Notes: a model not told the origin generated them from the letters alone. A stretch of DNA of 64,000 nucleotides from an uncultured Aeriscardovia sp. (GCA_903789525.1 CAIFER010000001.1:558001-622000); one strand, 5' to 3'. Shown: positions 1 through 9,410, numbered from the stretch's first letter. Made by a program: numbers and translations.

Positions 1-2906
1 TTCACATGTGTGCGCTGGGCCGGTGTGATCTGGTCAATCGGGATACCGTAGACGAGCGAAGCAACGTACTTGTGGAAGTCTGCACCCGACCGGAACGCTT
101 CGATGAGTCGCTCATCGCCAGACAGATGTGCCATGATGCGCAATTCGACCTGAGAATAATCGCAACTGAGCAATTGAGTAAAGCGCGGAGCCGCCACGAA
201 TGCAGAACGAATCTGACGGCCTTCAGCACTGCGATTCGGGATATTCTGCAGGTTCGGATCCGCTGAGCTGAGCCGTCCCGTTGCCGCGACCGTCTGCTCA
301 TACGTCGTATGAATGCGGTTATCTTGCGGATTGATCGTCTCTTGAAGAGTTTCGATCATGCCTTCAAGTTTGCTCTGCTCGCGATAATCCTTGAGTGCCA
401 CGAGGAATCCGCTCGCCTGTTCATTATCCGCATACTTGACGAGAAGTTTATCGAGTTCAGAGGCGCTCGTCGAATACCCTCGCCGCGTCTTTTTCGCCCC
501 TTTCAGACCCATCTGATCGAAGAGGACAGTCTGCAACTGCTTCGGGCTACTGAGATTGATGTCATCACGTCCTGCACAGCGATACGCCTGCGTTTGCGCT
601 TGTGCCTCAGCGGTCGCAAATTCACGGCGAATAGATTCGAGACGATGCCGGTCGACATCTGCTCCCCGATCTTCCATACCTGCTAAGACGCGTGACGTCG
701 GCATTTCGATGCGATCGAGCAATCCCCGCTGACCACGCCGATCAATCACTGGAACAAACGTGCGCGCGAGCGCTGCAACGAGTGGTAGGCGACGAGCTAA
801 CAGAGCGTTACGAGAGCTCTCCTGCTCCTTTCGCTCCGCTGCAGTTAATTTCTTCCGTGAGCGGCGCTCTTTTTCAGGCATGTAGTCGGTTTTCATGAAA
901 GCTGTTGCGCATGCTTCCACACTGACCGGAGATGTATCTGGTTGCACGATATACGACGCAAGTCGCACATCTAACACTGGTGTTGGCACAGAAATACCGA
1001 TTGCATGGGCAAGACGAAGATCTTCCTTATATCCCCATACGATGAGGGGCGCTGATGCCAGTGCCTGTGAGAGAAGATGACGATACTGATCAGCTTGTTC
1101 TCCGCTGATCGCAGAAGAATTACTCGAAGCCTTATCATTCCCCTGGTCATCACTGTCAAGATCAAAGGACGCTTGACCGGAGTCATCGGGATCGGTCTGG
1201 CCCTCCACCTGCTCTACGCGATTGAGTGCGGAAACCGACAACCGCAGTGCGTGACCATCTGGTGCCAAGAAATCAAGCGCTGTAACACGTTCACGACCAG
1301 GTCTACTATCCCCCTCAAAGAGCACAACGAGAGCATGCGCAATTGCTGATGTCAGTGACGTGGATGTCTTCAAGAAGTGCGCAATTGACGCCTGATCTGT
1401 TCCGTCGATCGTTGGATAGACATGCTGCTCTTCGTGCTCGGAATCGTGAGAATCCTCTGAATCCTTTGCGGTTGAAGTTGGCAGCGGACCGACATGCTGT
1501 TCAAACCAGTGCGTCAACACCTGCACATCTGGCAGTGCAATAGGGAACGGTGCAGTCATCGTGGATACAGTTTGCTGCGCGTGCGATGAATGCTGAGCCT
1601 GCTGATAGTTGTCTGATGACGCTGAAGAGTGGGCTGCTGATTGCGATGTAGCGCAGGTGTCAAAAACGGGGACAGTTGGTTGGACTGCCGTAACTGTTGC
1701 ATCATCTGAAGCATCTGCCAAATCTTTCGACAGCTGTGACGACGAAGCAATAGTCTGCCCAGAATTGGCGCTGAACGTGGTCACCAAGCGTCGACGAGTT
1801 CGAACACCAAATTCAAGTTGCTTGAGCACCGAATCGAGTTCATCTTGATTGAATGTCGTGATCCGCAGTTGATCGAAACTGACATTGAGATCGAGGTGAC
1901 GCCTGACCGCGTTAATCCAACGATTTTGCTTCACCTGGTCAATCATCGACCGCAAATCAGCGCCTTTTTTGCCGCCGATTTGATCCGCGTGTGCGAGAAT
2001 ACCGTCAAGCCCACCAAACTGATTAATCCATTTGGCTGCGTATCCGTCGCCGACACCTGGCACGCCCGGAATATTGTCTGACGTTTCACCTCGCAGCGCC
2101 GCGATATCTGGATACTGATGTGGCCACACCTTGTATTTTTCATGCACGGCTTCTGGAGTCATGTGCGACAAATTGCTGAAATGATAGCCCGGATACAAAA
2201 CCGTAATGTTATCGTCGATGAGCTGGAACGAATCGCGATCGCCTGACAAGACGAGAACGTCGTACCCCTGTTTCTCCCCGAGCGTAGCAAGCGACGCAAC
2301 GACATCATCGCCCTCATACCCCGGTTTTTCGATGTACGGGATGTTGAGCGCGAACAGCAGCTTCTGGATGAGCGGCAACTGGCTCAACAAATCTTCCGGA
2401 GCAGCATTTCGTGTGCCCTTGTATTGCTTGAGCACGGCATTGCGGAACGTTCCACCTTTGACATCAAACGCTACACCGATGTGCGTCGGCTTTTCCTTCT
2501 TGACGGTATCAGCAAGCATCATGAAAAAGCCGTACACTGCGTTTGTCGCTTGCCCGTCCTTCGTGGAAAAGCTCTCTACCGGATATGCAAAATATGCGCG
2601 GAACGCCAGTGAATGGCCATCGACGACGAGAAGCTTGCCCTTCGGATGCGCGATGCGTGGGACTTCGTCAATTTTCTCAACTTCAGCAAGCGGCCTACCC
2701 TTTTCACGCTGGCAAGCAGCTTTGACACCCTGTGCGATGAGATCGTCTGTGATCTCGACCGGCTTCCCGTTCGGATTCGTGGCAGATGTCGTCACGAACG
2801 TCGGATTATCAGGCGCAAGAACCTTTCCTGCCGCGGTGACGATCTTATTTTTCTTCGTATTCGCGTCCTCGGTGATGCTATCGGAAGCGTGTTGCTGATC
2901 GCTCAT
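1..2906 (-). CDS. polA: DNA polymerase I, C-terminus beyond the window
   Basis: Repair and replication polymerase that fills gaps and removes RNA primers. The start is the ATG at 2906, behind a strong AGGAGG. An unusual acidic N-terminal arm of about 90 residues precedes the 5'-3' exonuclease domain, which opens with KLLVVDGHSLAFRAYF. The middle section, in the place of the 3'-5' exonuclease domain, is low-complexity and acidic, so proofreading is probably absent, as in other actinobacterial PolA. Polymerase motif A (DYSQVELR, catalytic Asp near residue 916) is present. The frame runs off the window at base 1, before motifs B and C. It lies downstream of pdtaR, as in mycobacteria. The identity is certain; the missing end cannot be judged. 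Confidence 0.97.
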   Translation of the reverse strand, partial: MSDQQHASDSITEDANTKKNKIVTAAGKVLAPDNPTFVTTSATNPNGKPVEITDDLIAQGVKAACQREKGRPLAEVEKIDEVPRIAHPKGKLLVVDGHSLAFRAYFAYPVESFSTKDGQATNAVYGFFMMLADTVKKEKPTHIGVAFDVKGGTFRNAVLKQYKGTRNAAPEDLLSQLPLIQKLLFALNIPYIEKPGYEGDDVVASLATLGEKQGYDVLVLSGDRDSFQLIDDNITVLYPGYHFSNLSHMTPEAVHEKYKVWPHQYPDIAALRGETSDNIPGVPGVGDGYAAKWINQFGGLDGILAHADQIGGKKGADLRSMIDQVKQNRWINAVRRHLDLNVSFDQLRITTFNQDELDSVLKQLEFGVRTRRRLVTTFSANSGQTIASSSQLSKDLADASDDATVTAVQPTVPVFDTCATSQSAAHSSASSDNYQQAQHSSHAQQTVSTMTAPFPIALPDVQVLTHWFEQHVGPLPTSTAKDSEDSHDSEHEEQHVYPTIDGTDQASIAHFLKTSTSLTSAIAHALVVLFEGDSRPGRERVTALDFLAPDGHALRLSVSALNRVEQVEGQTDPDDSGQASFDLDSDDQGNDKASSNSSAISGEQADQYRHLLSQALASAPLIVWGYKEDLRLAHAIGISVPTPVLDVRLASYIVQPDTSPVSVEACATAFMKTDYMPEKERRSRKKLTAAERKEQESSRNALLARRLPLVAALARTFVPVIDRRGQRGLLDRIEMPTSRVLAGMEDRGADVDRHRLESIRREFATAEAQAQTQAYRCAGRDDINLSSPKQLQTVLFDQMGLKGAKKTRRGYSTSASELDKLLVKYADNEQASGFLVALKDYREQSKLEGMIETLQETINPQDNRIHTTYEQTVAATGRLSSADPNLQNIPNRSAEGRQIRSAFVAAPRFTQLLSCDYSQVELRIMAHLSGDERLIEAFRSGADFHKYVASLVYGIPIDQITPAQRTHV

Positions 2907-2953
2907 CCTGTGCCTCCTGAAGTCAGTTGCCTGCTTTCACCAGATTAGTCGAT

Positions 2954-2969
2954 GCAACCGAGCGGTTGC
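2954..2969. repeat. Inverted repeat upstream of polA
   Basis: Two perfect 7-base arms, GCAACCG and CGGTTGC, are separated by AG about 50 bases upstream of polA. A TTGACA hexamer on the minus strand (2978-2983) lies next to it, and the repeat occupies the place where the -10 element would be. It could be an operator or a small hairpin in the polA leader. No regulator is identified. Confidence 0.4.
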
Positions 2970-3030
2970 TATCGTGATGTCAACTGCTGATTTGTTATTG
3001 ACCGGTTGTTTTACAGAAAAGTTGCTCCAC

Positions 3031-3074
3031 AGAAAAAGAAAAGCCGATCGAAGAGATGACCTCTCCCATCGGCT
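3031..3074 (-). terminator. Rho-independent terminator of pdtaR
   Basis: On the minus strand the arms AGCCGAT and ATCGGCT (3068-3074 and 3042-3048) are followed by a T-rich run (the A-rich run 3031-3041 on +). The inner GAGAG/CTCT bases extend the stem. It lies 35 bases after the pdtaR stop and should separate pdtaR from polA. Confidence 0.8.
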
Positions 3075-3108
3075 CGTCATAAAATCACTGCAACATCACT
3101 ACGACTGT

Positions 3109-3723
3109 TTAGTCGTCATGGACTTGCGAAATCACTGCATCCGCAACCTCAGCCATCGTGAGCCTTCGATCCATACTCGTCTTCTGAATCCAGCGGAACG
3201 CTTCAGACTCTGACAAGCCCATATTCTCCATGAGCAAGCCCTTGGCGCGATCAACCTTCTTACGCGCAGCAAATCGCTCAGTGAGATCGGAAACTTGCGA
3301 GCGCAGAACATTCATCTGCTCAAAGCGTGAAATCGCAATCTCGATAGCTGGGAGGAGCTTCTCTGGAACGAATGGCTTCACGACATATGCCATTGCACCT
3401 GCATCACTTGCCTTCTTGACGAGTGACTGTTGCGAGAACGCGGTGAGCATAACAACCGGGGCAATACCTTCGTCAGTGATCGTCTTTGCAGCGGTGATGC
3501 CATCCATTCCCGGCATCTTGACATCCATGATGACGACATCTGGCTTATGTTTTTGCGCGGCATCAATAGCTTCTTGACCATTTGCAGCTTCTCCGACAAC
3601 GTCGTACCCCGCATCTTTGAGGGATTCGACGATGTCAAGCCTGATCAACGCTTCATCTTCAGCGACAACGACACGACGCGCTGGCCGTTTTTCTTCTTGA
3701 TCGCTGGCCTGCTGATCAGCCAC
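3109..3723 (-). CDS. pdtaR: ANTAR-domain response regulator (PdtaR type)
   Basis: RNA-binding antitermination response regulator. The receiver domain (residues about 18-130) has the acidic pair ED, the phospho-acceptor Asp in VVIMDVKMPGMDG (about D67) and the conserved Thr and Lys (MLTAF, VKPF). The C-terminal ANTAR domain (about 140-200) contains KVDRAKGLLMENMGLSESEA and RWIQKTSMD. The length of 204 residues is typical of Rv1626. The GTG at 3723 is preferred because a GGTGG stands five bases upstream; a GTG at 3732 is also open. Its likely kinase is the PdtaS homologue at 33206. It lies between tRNA-Leu(CAA) and polA, and a terminator-like hairpin sits in its leader. Confidence 0.93.
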   Translation of the reverse strand: MADQQASDQEEKRPARRVVVAEDEALIRLDIVESLKDAGYDVVGEAANGQEAIDAAQKHKPDVVIMDVKMPGMDGITAAKTITDEGIAPVVMLTAFSQQSLVKKASDAGAMAYVVKPFVPEKLLPAIEIAISRFEQMNVLRSQVSDLTERFAARKKVDRAKGLLMENMGLSESEAFRWIQKTSMDRRLTMAEVADAVISQVHDD

Positions 3724-3746
3724 GGTTACCACCTCTCATATTGGTG

Positions 3747-3769
3747 AAAAACATCCTCTCCGGTGGAGA
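3747..3769 (-). terminator. Terminator-like hairpin between tRNA-Leu and pdtaR
   Basis: On the minus strand TCTCC-ACC-GGAGA (3769-3757) is followed after GGATG by five T (3751-3747). It lies about 24 bases upstream of the pdtaR start. It may simply end the tRNA transcript. It may also be a conditional terminator in the pdtaR leader. Confidence 0.55.
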
Positions 3770-3782
3770 TGCTTTCCCTCGT

Positions 3783-3799
3783 AGTGCCCACGTAGCACT
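3783..3799 (-). other. Small stem-loop after the tRNA
   Basis: Perfect 5-base arms AGTGC and GCACT enclose a 7-base loop. The element starts three bases beyond the tRNA CCA end and sits just before the terminator-like hairpin at 3747-3769. It could be a processing signal or the first stem of an antitermination leader. Confidence 0.35.
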
Positions 3800-3801
3800 T
3801 C

Positions 3802-3878
3802 TGGTGCCCCTAGAGGGATTCGAACCCACACTGAACGGATTTTGAATCCGCTTCCTCTACCAATTGGGATACAGGGGC
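3802..3878 (-). tRNA. tRNA-Leu(CAA)
   Basis: A 77-nucleotide tRNA with the CCA end encoded. Acceptor arms are GCCCCTG and TAGGGGC, the anticodon stem is GCGGA/TCCGT, and the loop TTCAAAA gives anticodon CAA. The D-stem has three pairs. The variable region is short (five bases), unlike most leucine tRNAs, and the T-stem has one T-T mismatch. The T-loop TTCGAAT is standard. A leucine tRNA of this anticodon beside pdtaR fits the actinobacterial order as I recall it from M. tuberculosis. Confidence 0.85.
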
Positions 3879-3897
3879 CAATAAAGAACACCATACA

Positions 3898-3914
3898 GAA
3901 TGTTCCCTACATTC
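3898..3914. repeat. Inverted repeat upstream of tRNA-Leu(CAA)
   Basis: Arms GAATGT and ACATTC are perfect, with a 5-base spacer, about 20 bases upstream of the tRNA 5' end. On the minus strand it directly precedes a possible -10 (TATGGT). It may be an operator or chance. Confidence 0.25.
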
Positions 3915-4053
3915 CGACACACTCATGTTACTCCCTTAGTCTCAACTTTTCACGCGTTTTCACCCTAAAATAAGAGAAAGGCGTCAATCCGGCGCCTTGA
4001 GACATGACGTGAACGTCGTCAATGCTCTGACGGCTGTTGGCGAAGGAGGCCTT

Positions 4054-4815
4054 ATGGCAGAGGACGAAACGTATCGGCATTTTGACCCATGGATGACTCC
4101 GCCTGTTCAGGAAGATTCTCGCGAAAGCATCCTTGACGCGTATTACTTCCAAGTTGAAAAGGTCAATCTTCACGCGACGAACTTCGGGCATTTCTCACGC
4201 ACGATCGTTCATAGCAAGCGCGGTGATACGATCGCAATCCTCGGAATCGGCGGAGATGGAAAAATCCCATTCGTTGAACAGTACCGAATCCCTAGTCATC
4301 GCTGGACTCTTGAACTGCCAGCCGGCCATGGCAAGAATGCTTCAGACGACCCGATTACGACTGCAAAAGCACGTCTGCGCGAAGAAGCTGGATTGACTGC
4401 TAAGCATTACAACCAAATCATGCGCTTCCTGAACGTGCCAAGCTATTCCACTCATTACACGTCCATTCTTTTGGCCACAGGCTTGTCTGATGTGAGCCGC
4501 GAAGTCAAGGGCGTTGATATGCGTCGCTCCTCTGTACGGTGGTTGACGTTTGACGAGGCATATTCAATGATGCTGTCGGGTAAGATTCTCGACGCGAAGA
4601 CGGTGATCGCACTTCTCTTGCTCCGCATTCGCATTGATGAAGGCCGGCCGTTTGAGTCACTTGTCGAAAAGGGCAATCTTGCTCCTGGCATTACCATCGA
4701 AGATATTAATGATGCGGTCAAGAAGGGCAAAAATACCCATCGGACAAGCAAGCACACCCGAAAGTCACAGGTCAATCCGAGCTCATCGCCGACAGCGCGT
4801 TTCACTGAAGAATAA
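4054..4815 (+). CDS. Nudix hydrolase, ADP-ribose pyrophosphatase-like
   Basis: Predicted nucleoside-diphosphate-X hydrolase of 253 residues. The fold is supported by WTLELPAGHG followed by a Nudix box (about residues 91-114) ending REEAGL. The box is atypical: the usual RE before L is AR, although the metal-binding EE pair is kept. The substrate cannot be read; ADP-ribose or a similar sugar nucleotide is likely from the ELPAG context. The C-terminus is a basic, Ser/Thr-rich tail. The ATG at 4054 has GGAGG six bases upstream, so the longer upstream frame is rejected. It stands alone on the plus strand between tRNA-Leu and pyk. Confidence 0.75.
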   Translation: MAEDETYRHFDPWMTPPVQEDSRESILDAYYFQVEKVNLHATNFGHFSRTIVHSKRGDTIAILGIGGDGKIPFVEQYRIPSHRWTLELPAGHGKNASDDPITTAKARLREEAGLTAKHYNQIMRFLNVPSYSTHYTSILLATGLSDVSREVKGVDMRRSSVRWLTFDEAYSMMLSGKILDAKTVIALLLLRIRIDEGRPFESLVEKGNLAPGITIEDINDAVKKGKNTHRTSKHTRKSQVNPSSSPTARFTEE

Positions 4816-4818
4816 AGA

Positions 4819-4848
4819 AAGAGAAGTCCACTAGTAAGAGAAGTCCAC
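4819..4848. repeat. 13-bp direct repeat after the Nudix gene
   Basis: AAGAGAAGTCCAC occurs perfectly at 4819-4831 and 4836-4848, right after the stop codon and before the terminator. It is one of several short tandem duplications found at gene ends in this window. Confidence 0.8.
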
Positions 4849-4864
4849 GAGCATATGTGGATAT

Positions 4865-4901
4865 AAAAAGGGGCAACGACCATCAGTCGCTGCCCCTTTT
4901 C
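4865..4901. terminator. Bidirectional terminator between the Nudix gene and pyk
   Basis: Fifteen-base arms at 4866-4880 and 4886-4900 have a single mismatch. They form an A-rich/T-rich flanked hairpin with a 5-base loop (CATCA). The A run on the left and T run on the right let it work on both strands, for the convergent Nudix gene and pyk. Confidence 0.9.
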
Positions 4902-4956
4902 GTTTACTCACGCAACCCCGTAGCTACTAACTTCACTACAGGATGTGAGATGTCAC

Positions 4957-6396
4957 TCAGTCAACAGTGTGCAGAATGACGCTCTCTTCGCCGTTGAGCA
5001 GATCACCCTTCTCAGTGAGAGAAAGAACAATCTGATCGCCGGTCTTCACGGCACCCTTGGCCTTGAGATCATGATCAACCTTGGCGAGAATCTCGTCACG
5101 GCTCATCTCGCTGGCCTTCTTGTCAGACATCATGGCAACAGTGCCCCAGCTGAGGGTGATCCAACCGAAGTTGTGAACATCGGTGGTGAAACCATAGATA
5201 TCTGCCTTCGGACGCAGACGAGAAATCTGATGGACAGCAGTGCCGTTCTCAGTGAAGGTGACGATAGCCTTTGCGTTGACCTCATCAGCCAATTCCTTGG
5301 CAGACAGAGCAGTTGCACCGCCATTGGACAGATCCAGATCCTTTGGATCGAGCTTCGGAATGTAATTGAAGCCGTGATCAGATGCATACTTGCTGATGCG
5401 CTGCATAGCAGAGATCGTCTCGATTGGATATTCACCAACAGCGGTCTCGTTAGAAGTCATCGTGGCATCGGCGCCGTTGAGAATTGCCTCAGCGCAATCA
5501 GAAGCCTCTGCACGTGTTGGAATTGGGGAATGAACCATGGAGCCCATGACCTCAGTTGCAACGATGACTGGCTTTGCGTACTTACGGCACAGTTCAATGC
5601 AGCGACGAGTAACAAGAGGAACCTGCTCGAACGGCATCTCAACAGCCATATCACCACGAGCGACCATGATGCCATCGAAGGTCTTCACGATCTCTTCGAG
5701 GTTCTCCACAGCCTGCGGCTTCTCGATCTTGGCGACGATCGGGACACGACGGCCTTCCTCGTCCATGATCTCGTGAGCACGTTTGATATCAGAAGCGTGA
5801 CGGACGAAGGACATGGCGATGATATCGGCGCCTTCCTGAACGCCCCAACGCAGATCCTTCTCATCCTTCTGCGTCAGTGCAGGCAGAGAAACTGCAACAC
5901 CTGGCAGATTGATGCCCTTGTGAGAAGAAACAGGACCAGCAACGGTGACCTTGGTGTGGACCTGATTGCCCTCGACAGAGGTGACCTTGAGCTGAACCTT
6001 GCCATCATCGATCAGCAGCGGATCCCCTGGATGGCAATCCTGTGCGATGCCCTCATACGTGCAACCAGTATGAGTTTCATCACCAATGATGGTCTTGTCG
6101 CCGATAATGGTGAATTCCTGGCCCTCCTTGAGAGTAACCTGATCCTTACCTTCGGCGTTCTTCTTGAACCAGCTGCAACGGATCTTCGGACCCTGAATAT
6201 CAACGAGGATGGCGTTATTGCGGCCAGCTTCCTTTGCAGCCTTACGGAGATTCTTGTAGTTGGTGTCGTGCTCTTCAACCGTTCCATGAGAACGATTCAG
6301 ACGAGCGACATCCATTCCAGCCTTGATCTCCTTGAGAGCCATGTCATAGCCCTCAACTGCTGGACCCTGAGTATCAATGATCTTGCCCTTGCGCAT
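4957..6396 (-). CDS. pyk: Pyruvate kinase
   Basis: Makes pyruvate and ATP from phosphoenolpyruvate and ADP in glycolysis. The protein has 479 residues, the usual length. Signatures are GMDVARLNRSHG, LVDIQGPKIR, AKIEKPQAVENL, MVARGDMAVE and SNETAVGEYP. Several positions differ from the general family (NRSHG for NFSHG, RGDMAVE for RGDLGVE) and match what I know of bifidobacterial pyruvate kinases. The ATG at 6396 is preferred because GAGG stands ten bases upstream; the ATG at 6405 would be almost inside that site. Confidence 0.96.
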   Translation of the reverse strand: MRKGKIIDTQGPAVEGYDMALKEIKAGMDVARLNRSHGTVEEHDTNYKNLRKAAKEAGRNNAILVDIQGPKIRCSWFKKNAEGKDQVTLKEGQEFTIIGDKTIIGDETHTGCTYEGIAQDCHPGDPLLIDDGKVQLKVTSVEGNQVHTKVTVAGPVSSHKGINLPGVAVSLPALTQKDEKDLRWGVQEGADIIAMSFVRHASDIKRAHEIMDEEGRRVPIVAKIEKPQAVENLEEIVKTFDGIMVARGDMAVEMPFEQVPLVTRRCIELCRKYAKPVIVATEVMGSMVHSPIPTRAEASDCAEAILNGADATMTSNETAVGEYPIETISAMQRISKYASDHGFNYIPKLDPKDLDLSNGGATALSAKELADEVNAKAIVTFTENGTAVHQISRLRPKADIYGFTTDVHNFGWITLSWGTVAMMSDKKASEMSRDEILAKVDHDLKAKGAVKTGDQIVLSLTEKGDLLNGEESVILHTVD

Positions 6397-6549
6397 GTAT
6401 TCCATACCTCACTTGTGTGTGATTGGATTGCAGAACCGGCTCCGTGGGAAGCTTGAGGCGGCACGCCGCACACTTCTTGCTTCACCGGATTGACACACTC
6501 ATGGTACCGCATCGGTTGGAATGATCCAGTCGGAAAAGTGAACAACGGA

Positions 6550-8679
6550 TTAGGATTTATCCTTCACCATTTGCCGCAATTCTTTCTTCAAATCACGGAT
6601 CTCATCGCGCAACCGACCAGCTAACTCAAATTGAAGCTCGTCAGCAGCTTGATGCATTTTTGCGTCCAGACTGCGAATCAGCTTCACAAGGTCTTCTGCC
6701 GGCAAACCGGCCTTGAGGATCTCCTCGTGGCGCTCCCCAATCTCGACAGCATCGACAGATGGAACACCAAAGTGCGAATTAGCTGCTGACGTGTGATTAC
6801 GGTACCCACCGGCGAGCAGCTTCTGCGTGTCGACATCTTCCTCTGCCAGCATGTCGTTGACGTCTGTAATCTTTTTGATGATCGGCTTCGGCGTGACACC
6901 ATGCGCTTTATTGAACGCAATCTGCTTTGCCCGGCGACGTTCAGTCTCATCGATCGCTTTCTTCATCGCGTCTGTCTCATGATCGGCATACATGATCACC
7001 GTGCCACGCACATTACGCGCTGCACGACCGATCGTCTGAATAAGTGACCGGTAAGAGCGCAAGAAACCTTCCTTGTCCGCATCGAGAATCGCGACGAGAG
7101 AGACTTCTGGCAAATCGAGCCCCTCACGTAGCAAGTTGATGCCAACCACGCAGTCGATCTTCCCCTCGCGCAGCTCACGCAAAATCTCCACGCGCTTGAG
7201 CGTATCAACATCCGAATGCAAGTACGTGACCTTGATGCCATGGTCGAGCAAATAATCGGTCAGATCCTCGGCCATTTTCTTCGTCAACGTCGTTACCAAT
7301 ACACGCTCATGACGGGCGACACGAGCGTTAATCTCGTCCAGCAGATCGTCGACTTGGCCCTTGACTGGCCGCACTTCAACCTTCGGATCAAGAAGTCCAG
7401 TCGGACGAATGACCTGCTCGACGACGCCATCAGATCGACTCAGCTCGTAATCCCCTGGCGTTGCGGACATATAGAGCGTCTGACCTACACGATCCTCAAA
7501 TTCATCCCATTTCAGCGGCCGATTATCCATCGCCGACGGAAGACGGAATCCATATTGGACGAGAGTACGCTTCCGGCTCATATCGCCGTTGTACATAGCG
7601 CCAATTTGTGGAACCGTCACATGTGACTCATCGATAATCGTCAAGAAATCATCCGGGAAGAAATCCAACAACGTGTTCGGCGGTGACCCAGCTGGACGCT
7701 GATCAAAGTGCCGCGAGTAATTCTCAATGCCAGAGCACGTACCTATCTGGCTAATCATCTCGAGATCGTACGTCGTGCGCTGTTGAAGACGTTCTGCCTC
7801 CAGCAGTTTGCCCTCTTTCTTAAATTTGGCAACCTGCTGATTGAGTTCTTCTTGAATCGTCCCAACTGCGTGTTTGATGCGATCCGGCCCATTGGCGTAT
7901 TGCGTGGCCGGAAAGATCTGCACATCGTGCACTTCCTTGATGACATCGCCTGTCACTGGGTTGAGCATTGAAATGCGGTCGATCTCGTCGCCAAAGAATT
8001 CGAGACGGATCGCGTTTTCCTCGTAAACAGGGATGATTTCGACGGTGTCACCTCGCACGCGGAACGTTCCACGCGTGAAGGCAATGTCATTGCGCTTATA
8101 TTGCATGGAGACAAACTTGCGCAATAGCCGGTCTTCATCAATTTGATCGCCTTGCGAGAGGAATACCATTTGCTTGGCATACTCTTGCGGCGTTCCCAAA
8201 CCGTACAGGCACGAAACAGTAGAAACGACAACGCAATCACGGCGTGTCAGAAGACTCGCTGTCGTGGCATGCCGCAGTCGTTCCACATTGTCATCGATAT
8301 TGGAATCCTTCTCAATGTACGTATCAGTTTGTGGAATATATGCTTCCGGCTGGTAATAGTCGTAGTAACTGACGAAATAGTTCACAGCGTTGTCAGGCAT
8401 GAGTTGACGAAACTCCGAGCACAACTGTGCTGCCAACGTTTTGTTCGGTTCAATGATCAACGTCGGACGTTGCAGTTTCTCGATCACCCACGCAGCCGTC
8501 GCAGTCTTGCCAGTACCCGTCGCACCCATGAGAACAACATCATTTTCACCGTTGCGGATCCGATCAACGACCTGTTGAATAGCTTGAGGCTGATCCCCCG
8601 ATGGCTTATACGGTGCTTTGACAACAAACGGCTTATCTATCCGGTGTATCTTTCCACCGAAATCATCCGACTCATCCAT
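6550..8679 (-). CDS. uvrB: Excinuclease ABC subunit B
   Basis: Helicase-like subunit of nucleotide excision repair that loads at the lesion with UvrA and UvrC. About 709 residues from the ATG at 8679. Visible are the Q-box DQPQAI, Walker A GATGTGKT, the beta-hairpin [16 protein letters not shown], the helicase motif IGRAARN and the C-terminal UvrC-binding UVR motif ([13 protein letters not shown]). A TTG at 8748 would extend it into the end of coaE, but homologues start nearer the chosen ATG. The coaE-uvrB order is conserved in actinobacteria. I saw no LexA box in front of it. Confidence 0.96.
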   Translation of the reverse strand: MDESDDFGGKIHRIDKPFVVKAPYKPSGDQPQAIQQVVDRIRNGENDVVLMGATGTGKTATAAWVIEKLQRPTLIIEPNKTLAAQLCSEFRQLMPDNAVNYFVSYYDYYQPEAYIPQTDTYIEKDSNIDDNVERLRHATTASLLTRRDCVVVSTVSCLYGLGTPQEYAKQMVFLSQGDQIDEDRLLRKFVSMQYKRNDIAFTRGTFRVRGDTVEIIPVYEENAIRLEFFGDEIDRISMLNPVTGDVIKEVHDVQIFPATQYANGPDRIKHAVGTIQEELNQQVAKFKKEGKLLEAERLQQRTTYDLEMISQIGTCSGIENYSRHFDQRPAGSPPNTLLDFFPDDFLTIIDESHVTVPQIGAMYNGDMSRKRTLVQYGFRLPSAMDNRPLKWDEFEDRVGQTLYMSATPGDYELSRSDGVVEQVIRPTGLLDPKVEVRPVKGQVDDLLDEINARVARHERVLVTTLTKKMAEDLTDYLLDHGIKVTYLHSDVDTLKRVEILRELREGKIDCVVGINLLREGLDLPEVSLVAILDADKEGFLRSYRSLIQTIGRAARNVRGTVIMYADHETDAMKKAIDETERRRAKQIAFNKAHGVTPKPIIKKITDVNDMLAEEDVDTQKLLAGGYRNHTSAANSHFGVPSVDAVEIGERHEEILKAGLPAEDLVKLIRSLDAKMHQAADELQFELAGRLRDEIRDLKKELRQMVKDKS

Positions 8680-8744
8680 AACTCTGTTGTTCTCTTTCGT
8701 TGTTTTCTTTCGTTGGCGCTGTGCGGTGAGGCGAGCTACACCCG

Positions 8745-9410
8745 TCAATCAGATACAAGACGGTCGTAAATGTGATCAGCCTGCGCAAACATCGCATCCA
8801 TCGGCTGATCTGAATGAATGACATACGTGGCAATTGCCTCACGAACAGCACTACTCGCCTGTGCTCGAACGCGTTCCTCAGCTTCTACCTTGCTCATGTG
8901 CCGATGAGCTATCAAACGCTCAATCCGCACATCTTCAGGAGCTTCAACGTCAATGATCGCATCAAACCACTTTGCTACACCCGTTTCAGCGAGAAGAGGA
9001 ATCTCATGAATGACGATTTGACGCTTTCCACCCTCGCGACGATAGCGACTTCCTGAACCTTTTCCGGCACCAAAATTTGCAGTGACGTGATGTGATGCCA
9101 GCCAATCTGTTTCGCGCTTCTCTGCCTCGGCGAAAACAAGCGGGTGAACAATCGCATTGAGACGACGCAACAGCTCTGGACGGCCAAATACTTCTTGCGC
9201 GACCCAATGCCGGTTCATCGATCCGTCGTCTAACTGCGTTTCAGAGCCGAGCAACTGCGTTACTGCCTGAAGACCAACACTGCCTGGTGCTAACACATCG
9301 CGGGTGATGACATCATAATCGAGCGTGTACGCCCCACGGGAACGATAGTGCTGAGCTATCGTTGATTTCCCCGCACCAATACCTCCAGTCAAACCAATGC
9401 GAGAAAACAT
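8745..9410 (-). CDS. coaE: Dephospho-CoA kinase
   Basis: Last step of coenzyme A synthesis: phosphorylates the 3'-hydroxyl of dephospho-CoA. The P-loop GGIGAGKS is at residues 9-16, followed by the family motifs [20 protein letters not shown] and EIPLLAETG. The protein has 221 residues, slightly longer than the minimum because of a Gly/Ser/Arg-rich insert (about 113-127, around [16 protein letters not shown]). It lies between rpsA and uvrB and is probably co-transcribed with uvrB. Confidence 0.95.
   Translation of the reverse strand: MFSRIGLTGGIGAGKSTIAQHYRSRGAYTLDYDVITRDVLAPGSVGLQAVTQLLGSETQLDDGSMNRHWVAQEVFGRPELLRRLNAIVHPLVFAEAEKRETDWLASHHVTANFGAGKGSGSRYRREGGKRQIVIHEIPLLAETGVAKWFDAIIDVEAPEDVRIERLIAHRHMSKVEAEERVRAQASSAVREAIATYVIHSDQPMDAMFAQADHIYDRLVSD

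Noticed and set aside
3802-3878. Reading the tRNA as a UGA (TCA anticodon) tRNA
   Set aside because: Counting positions strictly would put TCA at 34-36, but then the anticodon stem does not pair. The GCGGA/TCCGT stem forces the 7-base loop TTCAAAA and anticodon CAA.
4945-6456. Long open frame on the plus strand opposite pyk (503 codons)
   Set aside because: It is the exact antisense of a well-supported pyruvate kinase and has no recognisable domains. The same effect gives long antisense frames over eno (40570-41706), tuf (59853-61043), fusA (61155-62330) and rpsA. They arise from codon bias.
8679-8760. A LexA box before uvrB
   Set aside because: The coaE-uvrB gap was read for GAAC-N4-GTTC symmetry and none was found. 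The only clear LexA box seen in the window is at umuD.
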